From positions 1 to 12,703 of the forward strand of contig JAOUDR010000027.1 in the NCBI GenBank assembly GCA_029859185.1: 12,703 nt of DNA, in the 5' to 3' direction. The notes under the pieces were generated by a model. That model saw only the letters and a program-made list of their open reading frames with translations. It was not told the DNA's origin and made no database searches. Below are positions 1 through 7,587 of this stretch, piece by piece. The translations under genes were made by a program, and so were the position numbers. Source of the stretch: Gemmatimonadota bacterium. GTDB taxonomy: Bacteria; Gemmatimonadota; Gemmatimonadetes; Gemmatimonadales; GWC2-71-9. Each line of letters starts with the position of its first letter. Position 1 is the first letter of the stretch.

Positions 1-840
1 ATCCTGGTCCGACAACTCGTCGGGCGTGCTGCCCAGCGCGCCACCGATGGCCGACGTCTGATAGTTCATCGAGCCGGCCAGGTTCGTCCCGCCCTCGCGC
101 GTCGCGATGTTGATGATCCCCGACAGCGCGTTGCCGTACTGCGCCTCGAACCCGCCGCGCTGGAAGTCCACCTGCTCGACGGCCTCGTTCGTGATGTCGA
201 ACGCCGGGCCCCCGAACACGAAGTTGTTCACCGGAATGCCGTCGATCATCGACAGCGTCTCGCCACCACGCCCACCGCGCACGCGCACCGGCGTGATCGG
301 GTTCCGGCGGGATTCACTGAACGAGATGATGTCGGTGTTCTGCGGAACGGCAATGAAGCCCTGCTGCAGGGCCAGCACGCCCTGAATGTTCGTGACGGGC
401 AGGGCGGAAATCTCTTCGGCCCGGATGTTACTGCCCGTGCCGGTGACGCCGGGTTGCACCAGCGGCACCTCTTCCGCGCTCACCACGATCTCCTCGACCC
501 CGACCGCCCCGGTGGGCGCGAGCTCGACGTCGACCTGGCGCGTTACGTCGATCTGGATGAAGACGTTCCGGACCTCGGCGGACGAATACCCAATCCGCCG
601 CACCAGCACCGTATACGTGCCGGGCGGAACGTTGACGAGAAAGTACCGGCCGTTGGATCCGGTCAGGGCCGTGATACCCGTGCCCTGCAGGATCAACTGC
701 GCACCCTCGAGGGGCACGCCGGACTGCGCGTCCGTGACAACGCCGGTGAGCTTGCCGGTCTGCGCTTCCGCGGTCGGAACGGCCACCGCGAACAGCACAA
801 AGACCGCAAGCCCGGCCAAGAGTCGGGACATTGCGTGCAT
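1..840 (-). CDS. TonB-dependent outer-membrane receptor, N-terminal part (cut by window edge)
   Basis: Outer-membrane active transporter; the substrate cannot be told from this part. Reading the minus strand from ATG at 840 gives 280 codons open to base 1, so most of the barrel lies outside the window. Residues 1-27 are a signal peptide ending in AEA-Q. Residues about 30-108 form a carboxypeptidase-regulatory-like beta-sandwich (LTGVVTDAQSGVPLEGA, then SNGRYFLVNVPPGTYTV). A TonB-box-like stretch EEIVVSAEE lies at 116-124. Residues about 139-247 are the plug, with RVRGGRGGETLSMIDGIPVN and QYGNALSGIINIATREG. There is no STN (secretin/TonB short N-terminal) domain. The start at 840 is chosen over the in-frame ATG at 831 because GAGGAG sits 9 bases ahead of it. 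The gene diverges from the GWxTD operon. Family assignment is firm; substrate is unknown. Confidence 0.93.
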   Translation of the reverse strand, partial: MHAMSRLLAGLAVFVLFAVAVPTAEAQTGKLTGVVTDAQSGVPLEGAQLILQGTGITALTGSNGRYFLVNVPPGTYTVLVRRIGYSSAEVRNVFIQIDVTRQVDVELAPTGAVGVEEIVVSAEEVPLVQPGVTGTGSNIRAEEISALPVTNIQGVLALQQGFIAVPQNTDIISFSESRRNPITPVRVRGGRGGETLSMIDGIPVNNFVFGGPAFDITNEAVEQVDFQRGGFEAQYGNALSGIINIATREGGTNLAGSMNYQTSAIGGALGSTPDELSDQD

Positions 841-849
841 CAGATGATT

Positions 850-855
850 CTCCTC
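850..855 (-). promoter_or_regulatory. Ribosome binding site of the TonB receptor
   Basis: GAGGAG on the minus strand, 9 bases before the ATG at 840. It favours this start over the second ATG three codons in. Confidence 0.75.
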
Positions 856-1246
856 ATAAGGAAATAGGAGACAGTGAAAGGCCGACGAACAGGAATCCCT
901 AAGCCCTCCTTCCGCGAGCAAGCGCCGGGTGCTGCCGACGCACCGAAACCCTGGCCTACCTGACCCGATGAGTCAGGGGCACGAGGCTATCACCAGTCCT
1001 GCGAACTAACGTTCGTATCTCGCAATGGCGTGCACACGCCACGGACGATTCAGACTCAGAAGGTGAGGGCCCGCTCCGCGACCGTTGCCGGGGACTGGAG
1101 CTTTCGGCGCCCTGGCGGCGCCAAGGGGACCCTCCATGCTGCCAACCTAGGGGCCGGTTCCCAAGCCCGCAAGAGCGTGCCGGCTCCTTCTTTGACTACC
1201 CGCCCTCAAGCGGCTTGGCCACATGGCGCCAGCGTGCGGGGCGGGC

Positions 1247-1252
1247 TATAGT
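1247..1252 (+). promoter_or_regulatory. Possible -10 element for a leaderless start of the GWxTD operon
   Basis: TATAGT ends 7 bases before the ATG at 1260, which would put the transcription start on or next to the start codon. No Shine-Dalgarno sequence lies between them (GCAGCCA), and no recognisable -35 hexamer is at the usual distance. Seen: the motif and its spacing. Inferred: leaderless transcription. Confidence 0.35.
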
Positions 1253-1259
1253 GCAGCCA

Positions 1260-3497
1260 ATGACCGGACTGCGCAACCCCCCCGTCCTGGTCACCGGCCT
1301 GCTTGCCGCCCTGGCCTTGGCCCTCGCCAGCCCCGGTGGCGCCGCAGCGCAGGAGGCCGACGACGCGGTCGCTCGTGCAATCCGTCTGGTGGCCGACGCC
1401 AACCAGATGGCACTGCGCGGGGATACCGCCGCGGCGTTGGCGCGGCTCGAACAGGCCACCAAGCTCGCCCCGAACCTCTCGGACGCCCACTACCGGCGCG
1501 GGATGTTGCTCGCCCACCAGGCGGGCAATGAGATGACGGACATGTTCAAGCGCCGGGCGGCCGGGGCGGCGCTCGAGCGCGCGATCCGGATCGAGCGAGG
1601 TAACCCATCCTATTACTTGGAGTTAGGACGTCTTCGCCTGAAGCAGGGGCTGGGCCGGCTGGGGGCGCAGCGGATGTTCGATCTGGCACTCAACGCGGCG
1701 CGCCAGCGTGGCGATGCCGCGGTCATCGCGGAGACCGAGGCCGAATTGGGAGACATCTACCATCGCCGGTTCCAGGCATTGGACCACCGGCGCCTGATGA
1801 CGAACGATGCATCCCAGTTCGACCCGGATGAAGCCATCAACAACCCGCACTACGCCAAGGACTTCCTGACGCAGCGGACCTCCGAGATCGAGGATTCCGG
1901 CGAATTGGATCTGCGCCGAGCCGAGGCCCACTACCGCAGTGGTGCCACGGCCTGGCCGGGGCACGACCGCGCCAACGCCGGCCTGCTGGGCATCCTCCTG
2001 GACGAGCAGCGGATCGAGGAGTTCCATGAGCAGGCACGCCGCTTCATGGCGGCCGCACCCAAGAACCCGCGGGCCCAGCTGTTTCTGGGCCTGGGCCTGT
2101 GGCGGATGGGCCGGGCCGCCGAGGCCACCCGCGCGTTCGATCGAGGGCTGGCCGGGCTCACGCCGGGAGAGCGGAGCCGGCTCACCAATCTGTCGGCGAT
2201 CCTGCGGCGCAGCGATGCGGAGGACTACCAGGGGCTGACCGCGGCCCAGCGGGCCGAATTCGACCGGATCTACTGGGCGGCGGGCGACCCGCTGAGGCTC
2301 ACGCCGGAAAACGAGCACCTGCTCGAGCACCTCGCCCGCGCCGCGTACGCGGATCTGCGCTTCTCCGCCCCCGAGCTGCACCTCCGCGGTTGGGACACCG
2401 ACCGCGGTGTCATCTACATGCGGTACGGGCCGCCGCCCGTGGTGGCGTCCTTTGCCCCGCAGACCGACCGGCGCTCGACCGACCCGGCGGCAGTTGGCAA
2501 GATCACCACGGTGTGGTTCTACCCGGAGCGGAACCTGCGCTTCGTGTTCTATGGTCCACCGGGTTACAACTTCGCCCGGTTCGCCGGCGAGTTTCAGGCG
2601 TACGTCGAAGACACGCGATATCAGATGCCGGTGAAGTACGACAACGTGCCCGTGAACGAGGCCATGGACTCCATCTCGGTCCAGGTCGCGGCGTTCCGCG
2701 GCACGCGCACGACCGACTCCACCGAGCTCGTGTTCTTCGCCGGCCTGCCGCTGGCCCGGATGGCCGAGGGCGTGGATCTCATCGAGGGTCCAATCGAGCA
2801 CGGCCTGTTCATCACGGATCCGCTGGAGCGCGATGTGAAGGTCGAGCGGCGCCAGGAGACCGTCCGCTTCCATTCCGAGTCCCAGCTCGAGCAACGCACG
2901 TTCACGAGCGCGTTGCCGGCCGGCGAGTACCGGTTCCGCGTCGAGGCACGCCAGCCCACCACGCGCCGGGCCGCCCGCGGCGCGAACCGGCTCGAGGTGG
3001 ATGACTTCGCGCGATCCTCCCTCATGTTGAGCGATGTCGTCATGGCCGACCGGGTCGCGCCGCGTCTCGAGGTCCCCACCGGCCACCGGGACTTCTTGAT
3101 CGACCCGAACCCCGCCATGCGCTACACGCCCGGGGGCGAGGTCCACCTGCTGTGGGAGATGTACAACCTCACGGCGGACAGTCTCAGCAGCGTGTGGTAC
3201 GACGCCGAGATCGTGCTGCGCGTGCAGTCCATCGAGCGCCGCGGGTTCGCCGCCCGAATCGTGGGTGGCGTGCTCGATGCCGTCGGCACGACCGCCGAAG
3301 GCGACGACCAGGTCTCCGTCCGGTATGAGGTCCGCGAAACCCTCGGCAACCGTGACCGGTTGCCCGGCTGGGTTGCGGTGGACCTCGAAGATGCGCCCCT
3401 CGGCACCTACGTGCTCGAGCTCGTGATCACGGACCGGATCTCGGGGCAGAGCGCGCTCCGCCGCCGCGTCTTCACCGTCTCCGATATCGATCAGTGA
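1260..3497 (+). CDS. Exported TPR protein with GWxTD domain
   Basis: A 745-residue secreted protein of unknown biochemical role. Residues 1-31 are a signal peptide (hydrophobic 9-29, ending AAAQ), so it is probably periplasmic. TPR-like helical pairs occur at about 50-86, 101-130 and 252-300. The GWxTD domain occupies about 355-460, with the signature RGWDTDRGVIYMRYGPP at 376-392 (GWDTD 377-381), followed by WFYPERNLRFVFYGPPGYNF. The C-terminal third (about 470-740) looks all-beta. No cysteine is present. GWxTD proteins are known mainly from Bacteroidota, Acidobacteriota and Gemmatimonadota, and their function is not established. ATG 1260 is preferred because the signal peptide begins there; TTG 1215 or GTG 1251 would add an unneeded extension. 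Its stop overlaps the next gene by 4 bases (GTGA), which implies co-translation. Confidence 0.88.
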   Translation: MTGLRNPPVLVTGLLAALALALASPGGAAAQEADDAVARAIRLVADANQMALRGDTAAALARLEQATKLAPNLSDAHYRRGMLLAHQAGNEMTDMFKRRAAGAALERAIRIERGNPSYYLELGRLRLKQGLGRLGAQRMFDLALNAARQRGDAAVIAETEAELGDIYHRRFQALDHRRLMTNDASQFDPDEAINNPHYAKDFLTQRTSEIEDSGELDLRRAEAHYRSGATAWPGHDRANAGLLGILLDEQRIEEFHEQARRFMAAAPKNPRAQLFLGLGLWRMGRAAEATRAFDRGLAGLTPGERSRLTNLSAILRRSDAEDYQGLTAAQRAEFDRIYWAAGDPLRLTPENEHLLEHLARAAYADLRFSAPELHLRGWDTDRGVIYMRYGPPPVVASFAPQTDRRSTDPAAVGKITTVWFYPERNLRFVFYGPPGYNFARFAGEFQAYVEDTRYQMPVKYDNVPVNEAMDSISVQVAAFRGTRTTDSTELVFFAGLPLARMAEGVDLIEGPIEHGLFITDPLERDVKVERRQETVRFHSESQLEQRTFTSALPAGEYRFRVEARQPTTRRAARGANRLEVDDFARSSLMLSDVVMADRVAPRLEVPTGHRDFLIDPNPAMRYTPGGEVHLLWEMYNLTADSLSSVWYDAEIVLRVQSIERRGFAARIVGGVLDAVGTTAEGDDQVSVRYEVRETLGNRDRLPGWVAVDLEDAPLGTYVLELVITDRISGQSALRRRVFTVSDIDQ

Positions 3498-4636
3498 CCC
3501 GCGCGCTCTGCCTGGCCCTCGCCCTGACGACGGCCCCGGGGCCGCTCCTTGCCCAGGACGGCCGGATCCCGCGCAAGTGGCTCATGGCCGGGGTCGGGGC
3601 GCTCGTGACGGGTGCGATGGCCACGGTGTACGCCCTCGCGTTCGAACAGGACATCGGCGGCTGCTCCAAGGCCACGTGCGTGATTCCCGTGAGCGTGGTC
3701 CTCGGTGGCGGCATCGGGTACATGATCGGCAAGGAGATGGACGACCTCTACGCCGTGCGCTACAGCCACGCGCCGCCGCTGAAGCTGCGGGGTCGGGAAC
3801 TGTCGCTCACGATGGTCCCGAACGACGTCGTCGTACACGACAGCACGGTGCTCGTCACCGGCACCGAAGGCGTCGAGGTGGTGCGGGCCGGGCCCACCCT
3901 CGACCGGCTCGGGCTGCGGGCGCGCGGCCTGCGCGGGATCGGTGACGTGGCCGCCGACAACGGCCGCAACCTGCTGCTCGTCGGGTCGGCGGTTGGACTG
4001 TACCGGTTCCCGCTTCTCGGGGACGACCCCGGCACCCTGGCCTACCCCGGTGAGATCTCCGCCCTATCCGCGGATGGCAGCCGGCTCCTCCTGGGACTCG
4101 GGCTCGAGGTGCAGCTCGCCCGGATCGGAGACAGCGTCGAGGCCGTGGGCACCCCGATGGCCGAAGACGCCCGGGTGGTGGACGTCGCGTGGCAGGGCAA
4201 TCAGATGGCGTGGGTCCTCACCGAAGAACGCCTCGCGGCCTACGGGCTCGTCGGCGACTCGCTCGTGTTCCGCGGCGCCATGCCCTTCCCTGTCCTGGCC
4301 CGCCGTGTCTCGATCGCCGACTCGGTGGCACTGGTCTCCGCCGGCTCGGGAGGCCTGTACGCCCTCGACATCCGGAACCCGGCCGCGCCTGCCGAGATCA
4401 CCAACTGGAGCGGCGCCCGGTTCGTTTACGACGCCGCCATGCGGAACGGCATCGCCTACGTGGCGGGGGGGCCGGAGGGCCTCTACGTCCTGCGCCTGAC
4501 CGCCGCCGGCTTCGAGGCGGTCGGACTGTCGCGCGGCGTCGGATTCGTGGCCGCTGTCGAAGCCGGCCCGGACGCCATCTACCTGCTCGACCGCACCGGC
4601 CTTGCCCTGCGGCGCCTCGACCCTCAGCCTGAGTAA
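3494..4636 (+). CDS. Exported seven-bladed beta-propeller-like protein (LVIVD-type repeats)
   Basis: A 380-residue protein of unknown function. The GTG start overlaps the stop of the GWxTD gene, and residues 1-21 form a signal peptide ending LLAQ. Residues 29-50 and 63-79 are hydrophobic and glycine-rich and could be membrane-associated. Two cysteines, C57 and C62, flank SKAT between them. From about residue 107 the chain holds seven similar strands-and-turn units spaced about 40 residues apart (near 107, 150, 187, 228, 270, 310 and 350). They have the pattern of a hydrophobic strand, then G-x-E/G-L-x-V/A/Y, then L (for example GGLYALDIRNPAAPAEI and EGLYVLRL). This resembles LVIVD-repeat propellers. 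The operon position suggests it works with the GWxTD protein, and the DsbA-like partner encoded next could oxidise C57-C62. Fold fairly sure; role inferred only from context. Confidence 0.75.
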   Translation: MTRALCLALALTTAPGPLLAQDGRIPRKWLMAGVGALVTGAMATVYALAFEQDIGGCSKATCVIPVSVVLGGGIGYMIGKEMDDLYAVRYSHAPPLKLRGRELSLTMVPNDVVVHDSTVLVTGTEGVEVVRAGPTLDRLGLRARGLRGIGDVAADNGRNLLLVGSAVGLYRFPLLGDDPGTLAYPGEISALSADGSRLLLGLGLEVQLARIGDSVEAVGTPMAEDARVVDVAWQGNQMAWVLTEERLAAYGLVGDSLVFRGAMPFPVLARRVSIADSVALVSAGSGGLYALDIRNPAAPAEITNWSGARFVYDAAMRNGIAYVAGGPEGLYVLRLTAAGFEAVGLSRGVGFVAAVEAGPDAIYLLDRTGLALRRLDPQPE

Positions 4637-4639
4637 TCG

Positions 4640-5332
4640 ATGAACGCTCGTCTCACCTGGCCGATTGCCTTCGGCCTGCTCCTCATTGGCGGCGTGGGTG
4701 GTGTCGTGGCCACCCGCACGCAGACCGGCAAACCAGGGGAGCCGGCACCCGAGTCGGGAACCGCGCCCCAGGATTCCACGACGGAAGCCGCGCTGCTGGC
4801 CGCCCGCACCAAAGGCTCACCGGAAGCGCCCATCACGGTCCTCGAGATCGTGGACTTCCAGTGCCCCGCCTGCCGGATGTTCTGGGAAGAGACGATGCCC
4901 ATCCTGCAGCGCGAGTACGTGCAGACCGGCAAGGTGCGCTTCGTCTTCGTGAACCTGCCGCTGGTGCAGATCCACCGGAACGCCGCCGCCGCCCACGAAT
5001 TCGCCATGTGCGCCGCCGCGCAGGACCGGTTCTGGCCCGTACACGACATGCTGTTCGACCAGCAGTCCGTCTGGGCCCAGTTGGACGATCCGAGCGCCTA
5101 CTTCTTCAGCGTCGCCACCGCCACCGGTCTCATCACGGACTCGGTCGACGCCTGTGTCACGGACGGCCGGATGCGTGATCTCATCATGCGGGAAGCCCAG
5201 GGCGTGGTGCAGGCCGGCGTGCAGAGCACCCCATCGTTCGTGATCGAGCGCGGGCTGATGGCAGGCGCCGTCCCGATCGACGGATGGCGGCCGATTCTGG
5301 ATTCGATTTACGAGACGAAGGCGGGGCGGTAG
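4640..5332 (+). CDS. Membrane-anchored DsbA-like thiol:disulfide oxidoreductase
   Basis: A 230-residue periplasmic thioredoxin-fold protein of the Thioredoxin_4/DsbA-DsbG type. An N-terminal hydrophobic helix (about 7-25) is an uncleaved anchor or signal, followed by a Pro/Thr/Ser-rich linker (28-58). The catalytic motif is CPAC at 75-78 within EIVDFQCPACRMFW. The cis-proline loop is STPSF with P198. The helical insertion lies between about 112 and 190, and extra cysteines C124 and C172 may form a second disulfide. The start is ATG, 3 bases after the stop of the propeller gene, so it is the third gene of the operon. Expected role is disulfide formation or isomerisation in exported proteins; the adjacent propeller protein, with its paired cysteines, is a plausible substrate. 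No DsbB-like partner is in the window. Confidence 0.9.
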   Translation: MNARLTWPIAFGLLLIGGVGGVVATRTQTGKPGEPAPESGTAPQDSTTEAALLAARTKGSPEAPITVLEIVDFQCPACRMFWEETMPILQREYVQTGKVRFVFVNLPLVQIHRNAAAAHEFAMCAAAQDRFWPVHDMLFDQQSVWAQLDDPSAYFFSVATATGLITDSVDACVTDGRMRDLIMREAQGVVQAGVQSTPSFVIERGLMAGAVPIDGWRPILDSIYETKAGR

Positions 5333-5449
5333 CGGTTGGCGCTGCGGCGGCATGCCGAACGGGAGATCGCGGCCGGCCCGGAGGCCGAAGCGCGACGGGA
5401 GTGCGGCCCCGGCGATGTAGAGCCGCTCGTTTTCCCTCCGCATGACACT

Positions 5450-5454
5450 AGGAG
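5450..5454 (+). promoter_or_regulatory. Ribosome binding site that decides the GMC oxidoreductase start
   Basis: AGGAG abuts an ATG at 5455 with no spacer, but lies 6 bases before an in-frame GTG at 5461. The spacing favours the GTG, which also puts the Rossmann strand (ADYDLILVGTG) right at the N-terminus. Confidence 0.6.
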
Positions 5455-5460
5455 ATGGCC

Positions 5461-6882
5461 GTGGCAGACTACGACTTGATTCTTGTCGGTACCGGCTTCG
5501 CGTCGTCGTTCTTCCTCAAGGCCTATCTGGAGGTGGCTCCCGCGCGCGCCCGCGTGCTCGTACTCGAACGCGGCCGGCACGACTCCCACGACTGGCAGGT
5601 CCGCCATCGGCGGAATTCAAGCACCGTGGCGTCCACGACGTTCGTGAACGAGACCGCCGCGAAGGATTGGGTCTTCAGCATCGGGTTCGGCGGGGGCTCG
5701 AACTGCTGGACGGCGGGGGCGCCACGCTTCACGCCGGACGATTTCCGCATGGAGTCCACCTACGGAGTGGGCAGAGATTGGCCGATCGGCTACTCCGACC
5801 TTGAACCGTACTACCAGGATGCGGAAGAGCTCATGGCGATATCGGGGCCCGACGACAGCCAATCCCTGTTCCCCCGATCGCGGCCGTACCCGCAACCGCC
5901 CCACCAATTCAGCCGTCCGGATGCCCTGCTCAAGCAGGCGTTCCCGAACACGTTCTTTCAGCAGCCCACGGCGCGCGCCAGACACGCCACACAGGGGCGT
6001 CCTGGCTGTTGCGGCAGCATGGTGTGCCTTTTGTGCCCGGTTGACGCCAAGTTCACGATCGAAAACGGGTGCAGTCACTTGTACGCCGATCCCCGCGTCA
6101 CCCTCCTCGTCGAAGCGCGGGCCCTTACCGTGGAGACCGAGGGGGGCGTGGCGTCGGGCGTGAGCTACGAGCAGGACGGGGTGGTCAAAGGGGCAAGCGC
6201 TGACCTGGTCGTGCTCGGCGCCAACGCGTTGTTCAACGCTCACATCCTGCTTCGCTCAGGCTTTCGCCACCCGCTGCTCGGCCGGAGGCTAAACGAGCAG
6301 ACCGCGGTGGACGTGCGGGTCGACCTCGACGGCCTCGAGAACGTCGGCGGCTCCACGTTGATCACGGGTACGGGGTACATGTTCTACGATGGACCCCATC
6401 GTGCCACCCGCGCGGCGGCGTATGTATCGACCCTCAACCACCTGTCGCTGCGTCTCGAGCGCGGGCGGTGGCGCCAGCGGATGTACCTCACGATCAGCTT
6501 CGAAGCTCTCGGGCTCGACGAGAACCACGTTTCGTTTGATCCCGCGCGTCCCGACCTCCCAGTTGTGGTACACGCAGTGAACTCACCCTACGTGCTACGG
6601 TCGCTGGAGCGTATTCCTGTCCTGCTCGACGAGCTGCTGGGCAACCTGCCCGTCGAATCCCTGGCGATCGGCCGGCCCACTTCCAACGAGGCTCACATCA
6701 TTGGAACGACGGTAATGGGTGACGATCCGGAGTCGAGCGTGCTGGACCGTCACTTGGTCTACCACGGAGTCCACAATCTCGTAGTGCTAGGTAGCGGGGC
6801 GTTTCCCACTTCCACTCCTACTCCCCCCACGTTGACTCTTTCAGCGCTCGCCTTGTGGTCGGCGAAGGGAGTATTGGGATGA
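5461..6882 (+). CDS. GMC-family FAD oxidoreductase, large subunit of a membrane or periplasmic dehydrogenase
   Basis: A 473-residue flavoprotein. The FAD-binding Rossmann motif is at 5-16 (DLILVGTGFASS), the ribose-binding glutamate segment LVLERGRHDS near 34-43, and a glycine-rich FGGGSNCW segment follows. The C-terminal GMC signature is HIIGTTVMG with catalytic-type H412, then LGSGAFPTS. Residues 182-197 read GCCGSMVCLLCPVDAK. C183, C184, C189 and C192 resemble the cysteine cluster that holds a 3Fe-4S centre in some FAD glucose/fructose dehydrogenase subunits. The usual Asn of the NPTLT motif is replaced by Pro (P455). The protein has no signal peptide; the next gene overlaps it by ATGA and carries a Tat signal, so the two are probably exported together. 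Substrate is unknown: a sugar or alcohol is likely from the family. About 120 untranslated bases precede the gene. Confidence 0.88.
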   Translation: MADYDLILVGTGFASSFFLKAYLEVAPARARVLVLERGRHDSHDWQVRHRRNSSTVASTTFVNETAAKDWVFSIGFGGGSNCWTAGAPRFTPDDFRMESTYGVGRDWPIGYSDLEPYYQDAEELMAISGPDDSQSLFPRSRPYPQPPHQFSRPDALLKQAFPNTFFQQPTARARHATQGRPGCCGSMVCLLCPVDAKFTIENGCSHLYADPRVTLLVEARALTVETEGGVASGVSYEQDGVVKGASADLVVLGANALFNAHILLRSGFRHPLLGRRLNEQTAVDVRVDLDGLENVGGSTLITGTGYMFYDGPHRATRAAAYVSTLNHLSLRLERGRWRQRMYLTISFEALGLDENHVSFDPARPDLPVVVHAVNSPYVLRSLERIPVLLDELLGNLPVESLAIGRPTSNEAHIIGTTVMGDDPESSVLDRHLVYHGVHNLVVLGSGAFPTSTPTPPTLTLSALALWSAKGVLG

Positions 6883-7352
6883 GGGGCGCCGACGGCCACG
6901 CAGATCCCGAGAACGCACCGCGGCTTCACACCCGGCGCTGGTTTCTGGGCAGCCTCGGCGCCCTCCTCGCTGGATCTCTCGGATGGTGGGGAGTGGGGCG
7001 CGAGTGGTCTGCCAGCATTCGGTCGCTCGTCGCGAGGCGGCTCTACTTCCTGGACCTCGACCCAGCGGGGTTGGACGCGTTTGCCCGTGACGCGATGGCC
7101 GACCCGCAGCTCCCGTTCCCGAAGCACATGCACGTTCGTCGGTGGTTCTTCTCCCTGTACTCCCGCGTGCCGGTTCGACTCTTCCCGCTCCTTCCAGCGC
7201 GCGATAGACTGGCGGGTCTCGAAGCTCGCGTGGTGCAGAAGTACCTGCTCTCGACCGACTTCTTCCTGCAGGGGGCGGACGAGTCAGTGACGGTCCGGTA
7301 CCGGGCCTACTTCGACCCCTATCGGAGACCCTGCGTGAATCCCTTCCTGTAG
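6879..7352 (+). CDS. Small Tat-signal subunit paired with the GMC dehydrogenase
   Basis: A 157-residue protein whose ATG overlaps the stop of the GMC gene (ATGA). Residues 18-39 form a twin-arginine-type signal: TRRWFLG (R19, R20) followed by a hydrophobic, glycine-rich stretch. The rest has no metal or nucleotide motif that I can see. The segment LDLDPAGLDAFARDAM near 58-73, followed by HVRRWFFSLY, recalls the small subunits of fructose/sorbitol dehydrogenases (LDxxM...D...WY). In those enzymes the small subunit carries the Tat signal and helps export the folded flavoprotein. The C-terminal part includes VVQKYLLSTDFF (118-129). A GTG start at 6855 is possible but would place 8 residues ahead of the signal. 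The Tat signal and pairing are visible; homology to those small subunits is tentative. Confidence 0.72.
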   Translation: MRGADGHADPENAPRLHTRRWFLGSLGALLAGSLGWWGVGREWSASIRSLVARRLYFLDLDPAGLDAFARDAMADPQLPFPKHMHVRRWFFSLYSRVPVRLFPLLPARDRLAGLEARVVQKYLLSTDFFLQGADESVTVRYRAYFDPYRRPCVNPFL

Positions 7353-7587
7353 ATTCAATCGGTGTCACCGTCGGCGGAGATGTGGGGCACAACGAAAGCT
7401 GGCGACTGAGGACCTACGCTGCTACCACGCGCAGCGGTGGACTGACGACAGCCAGCCTGACGCGCGAGTGGTCGTGGGAACACGACATGCGGATTTGGAA
7501 GTTCCCCAAGGCCGCAAAGTGCGGCGGCCGGCGCTCGGTGAATTGGTGGCCCTCGTCGCGGTCCAGCCGGCGTATCCCGCCGTCGTC
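7353..7587. other. Convergent intergenic region with two short hairpins
   Basis: It lies between the ends of the Tat-signal subunit (plus) and the CPBP protease (minus). There are perfect hairpins GTCGTG/CACGAC (7471-7476, 7481-7486, loop GGAA) and GCCGCA/TGCGGC (7511-7516, 7520-7525, loop AAG). Neither has a T-tract, so they are weak terminator candidates. Open frames here are short and have no recognisable motif. Confidence 0.35.

Larger units (their letters stand above)
841..1259. other. Divergent intergenic region
   Basis: About 420 bases without a convincing gene separate the receptor (minus) from the GWxTD operon (plus). Three perfect inverted repeats are visible: CCTGAC/GTCAGG at 959-964 and 972-977 (7-base loop), CGAAC/GTTCG at 1002-1006 and 1011-1015 (4-base loop), and GGCGCC/GGCGCC at 1106-1111 and 1117-1122 (5-base loop). 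The first two lie upstream of the receptor and could be operators or leader hairpins, but nothing proves it. No good -35/-10 pair for the receptor was found. Confidence 0.4.

Noticed and set aside
1623..3146. 507-codon open frame on the minus strand inside the GWxTD gene
   Set aside because: It is antisense to a gene with a clear signal peptide, TPR units and the GWxTD motif. Its translation is low in recognisable motifs, as expected from a high-GC antisense frame.
5367..5395. Imperfect hairpin after the DsbA-like gene (TCGCG...CGCGA with CGGCC/GGCCG inside)
   Set aside because: The stem is interrupted and no T-tract follows, so it is not good enough to call a terminator.
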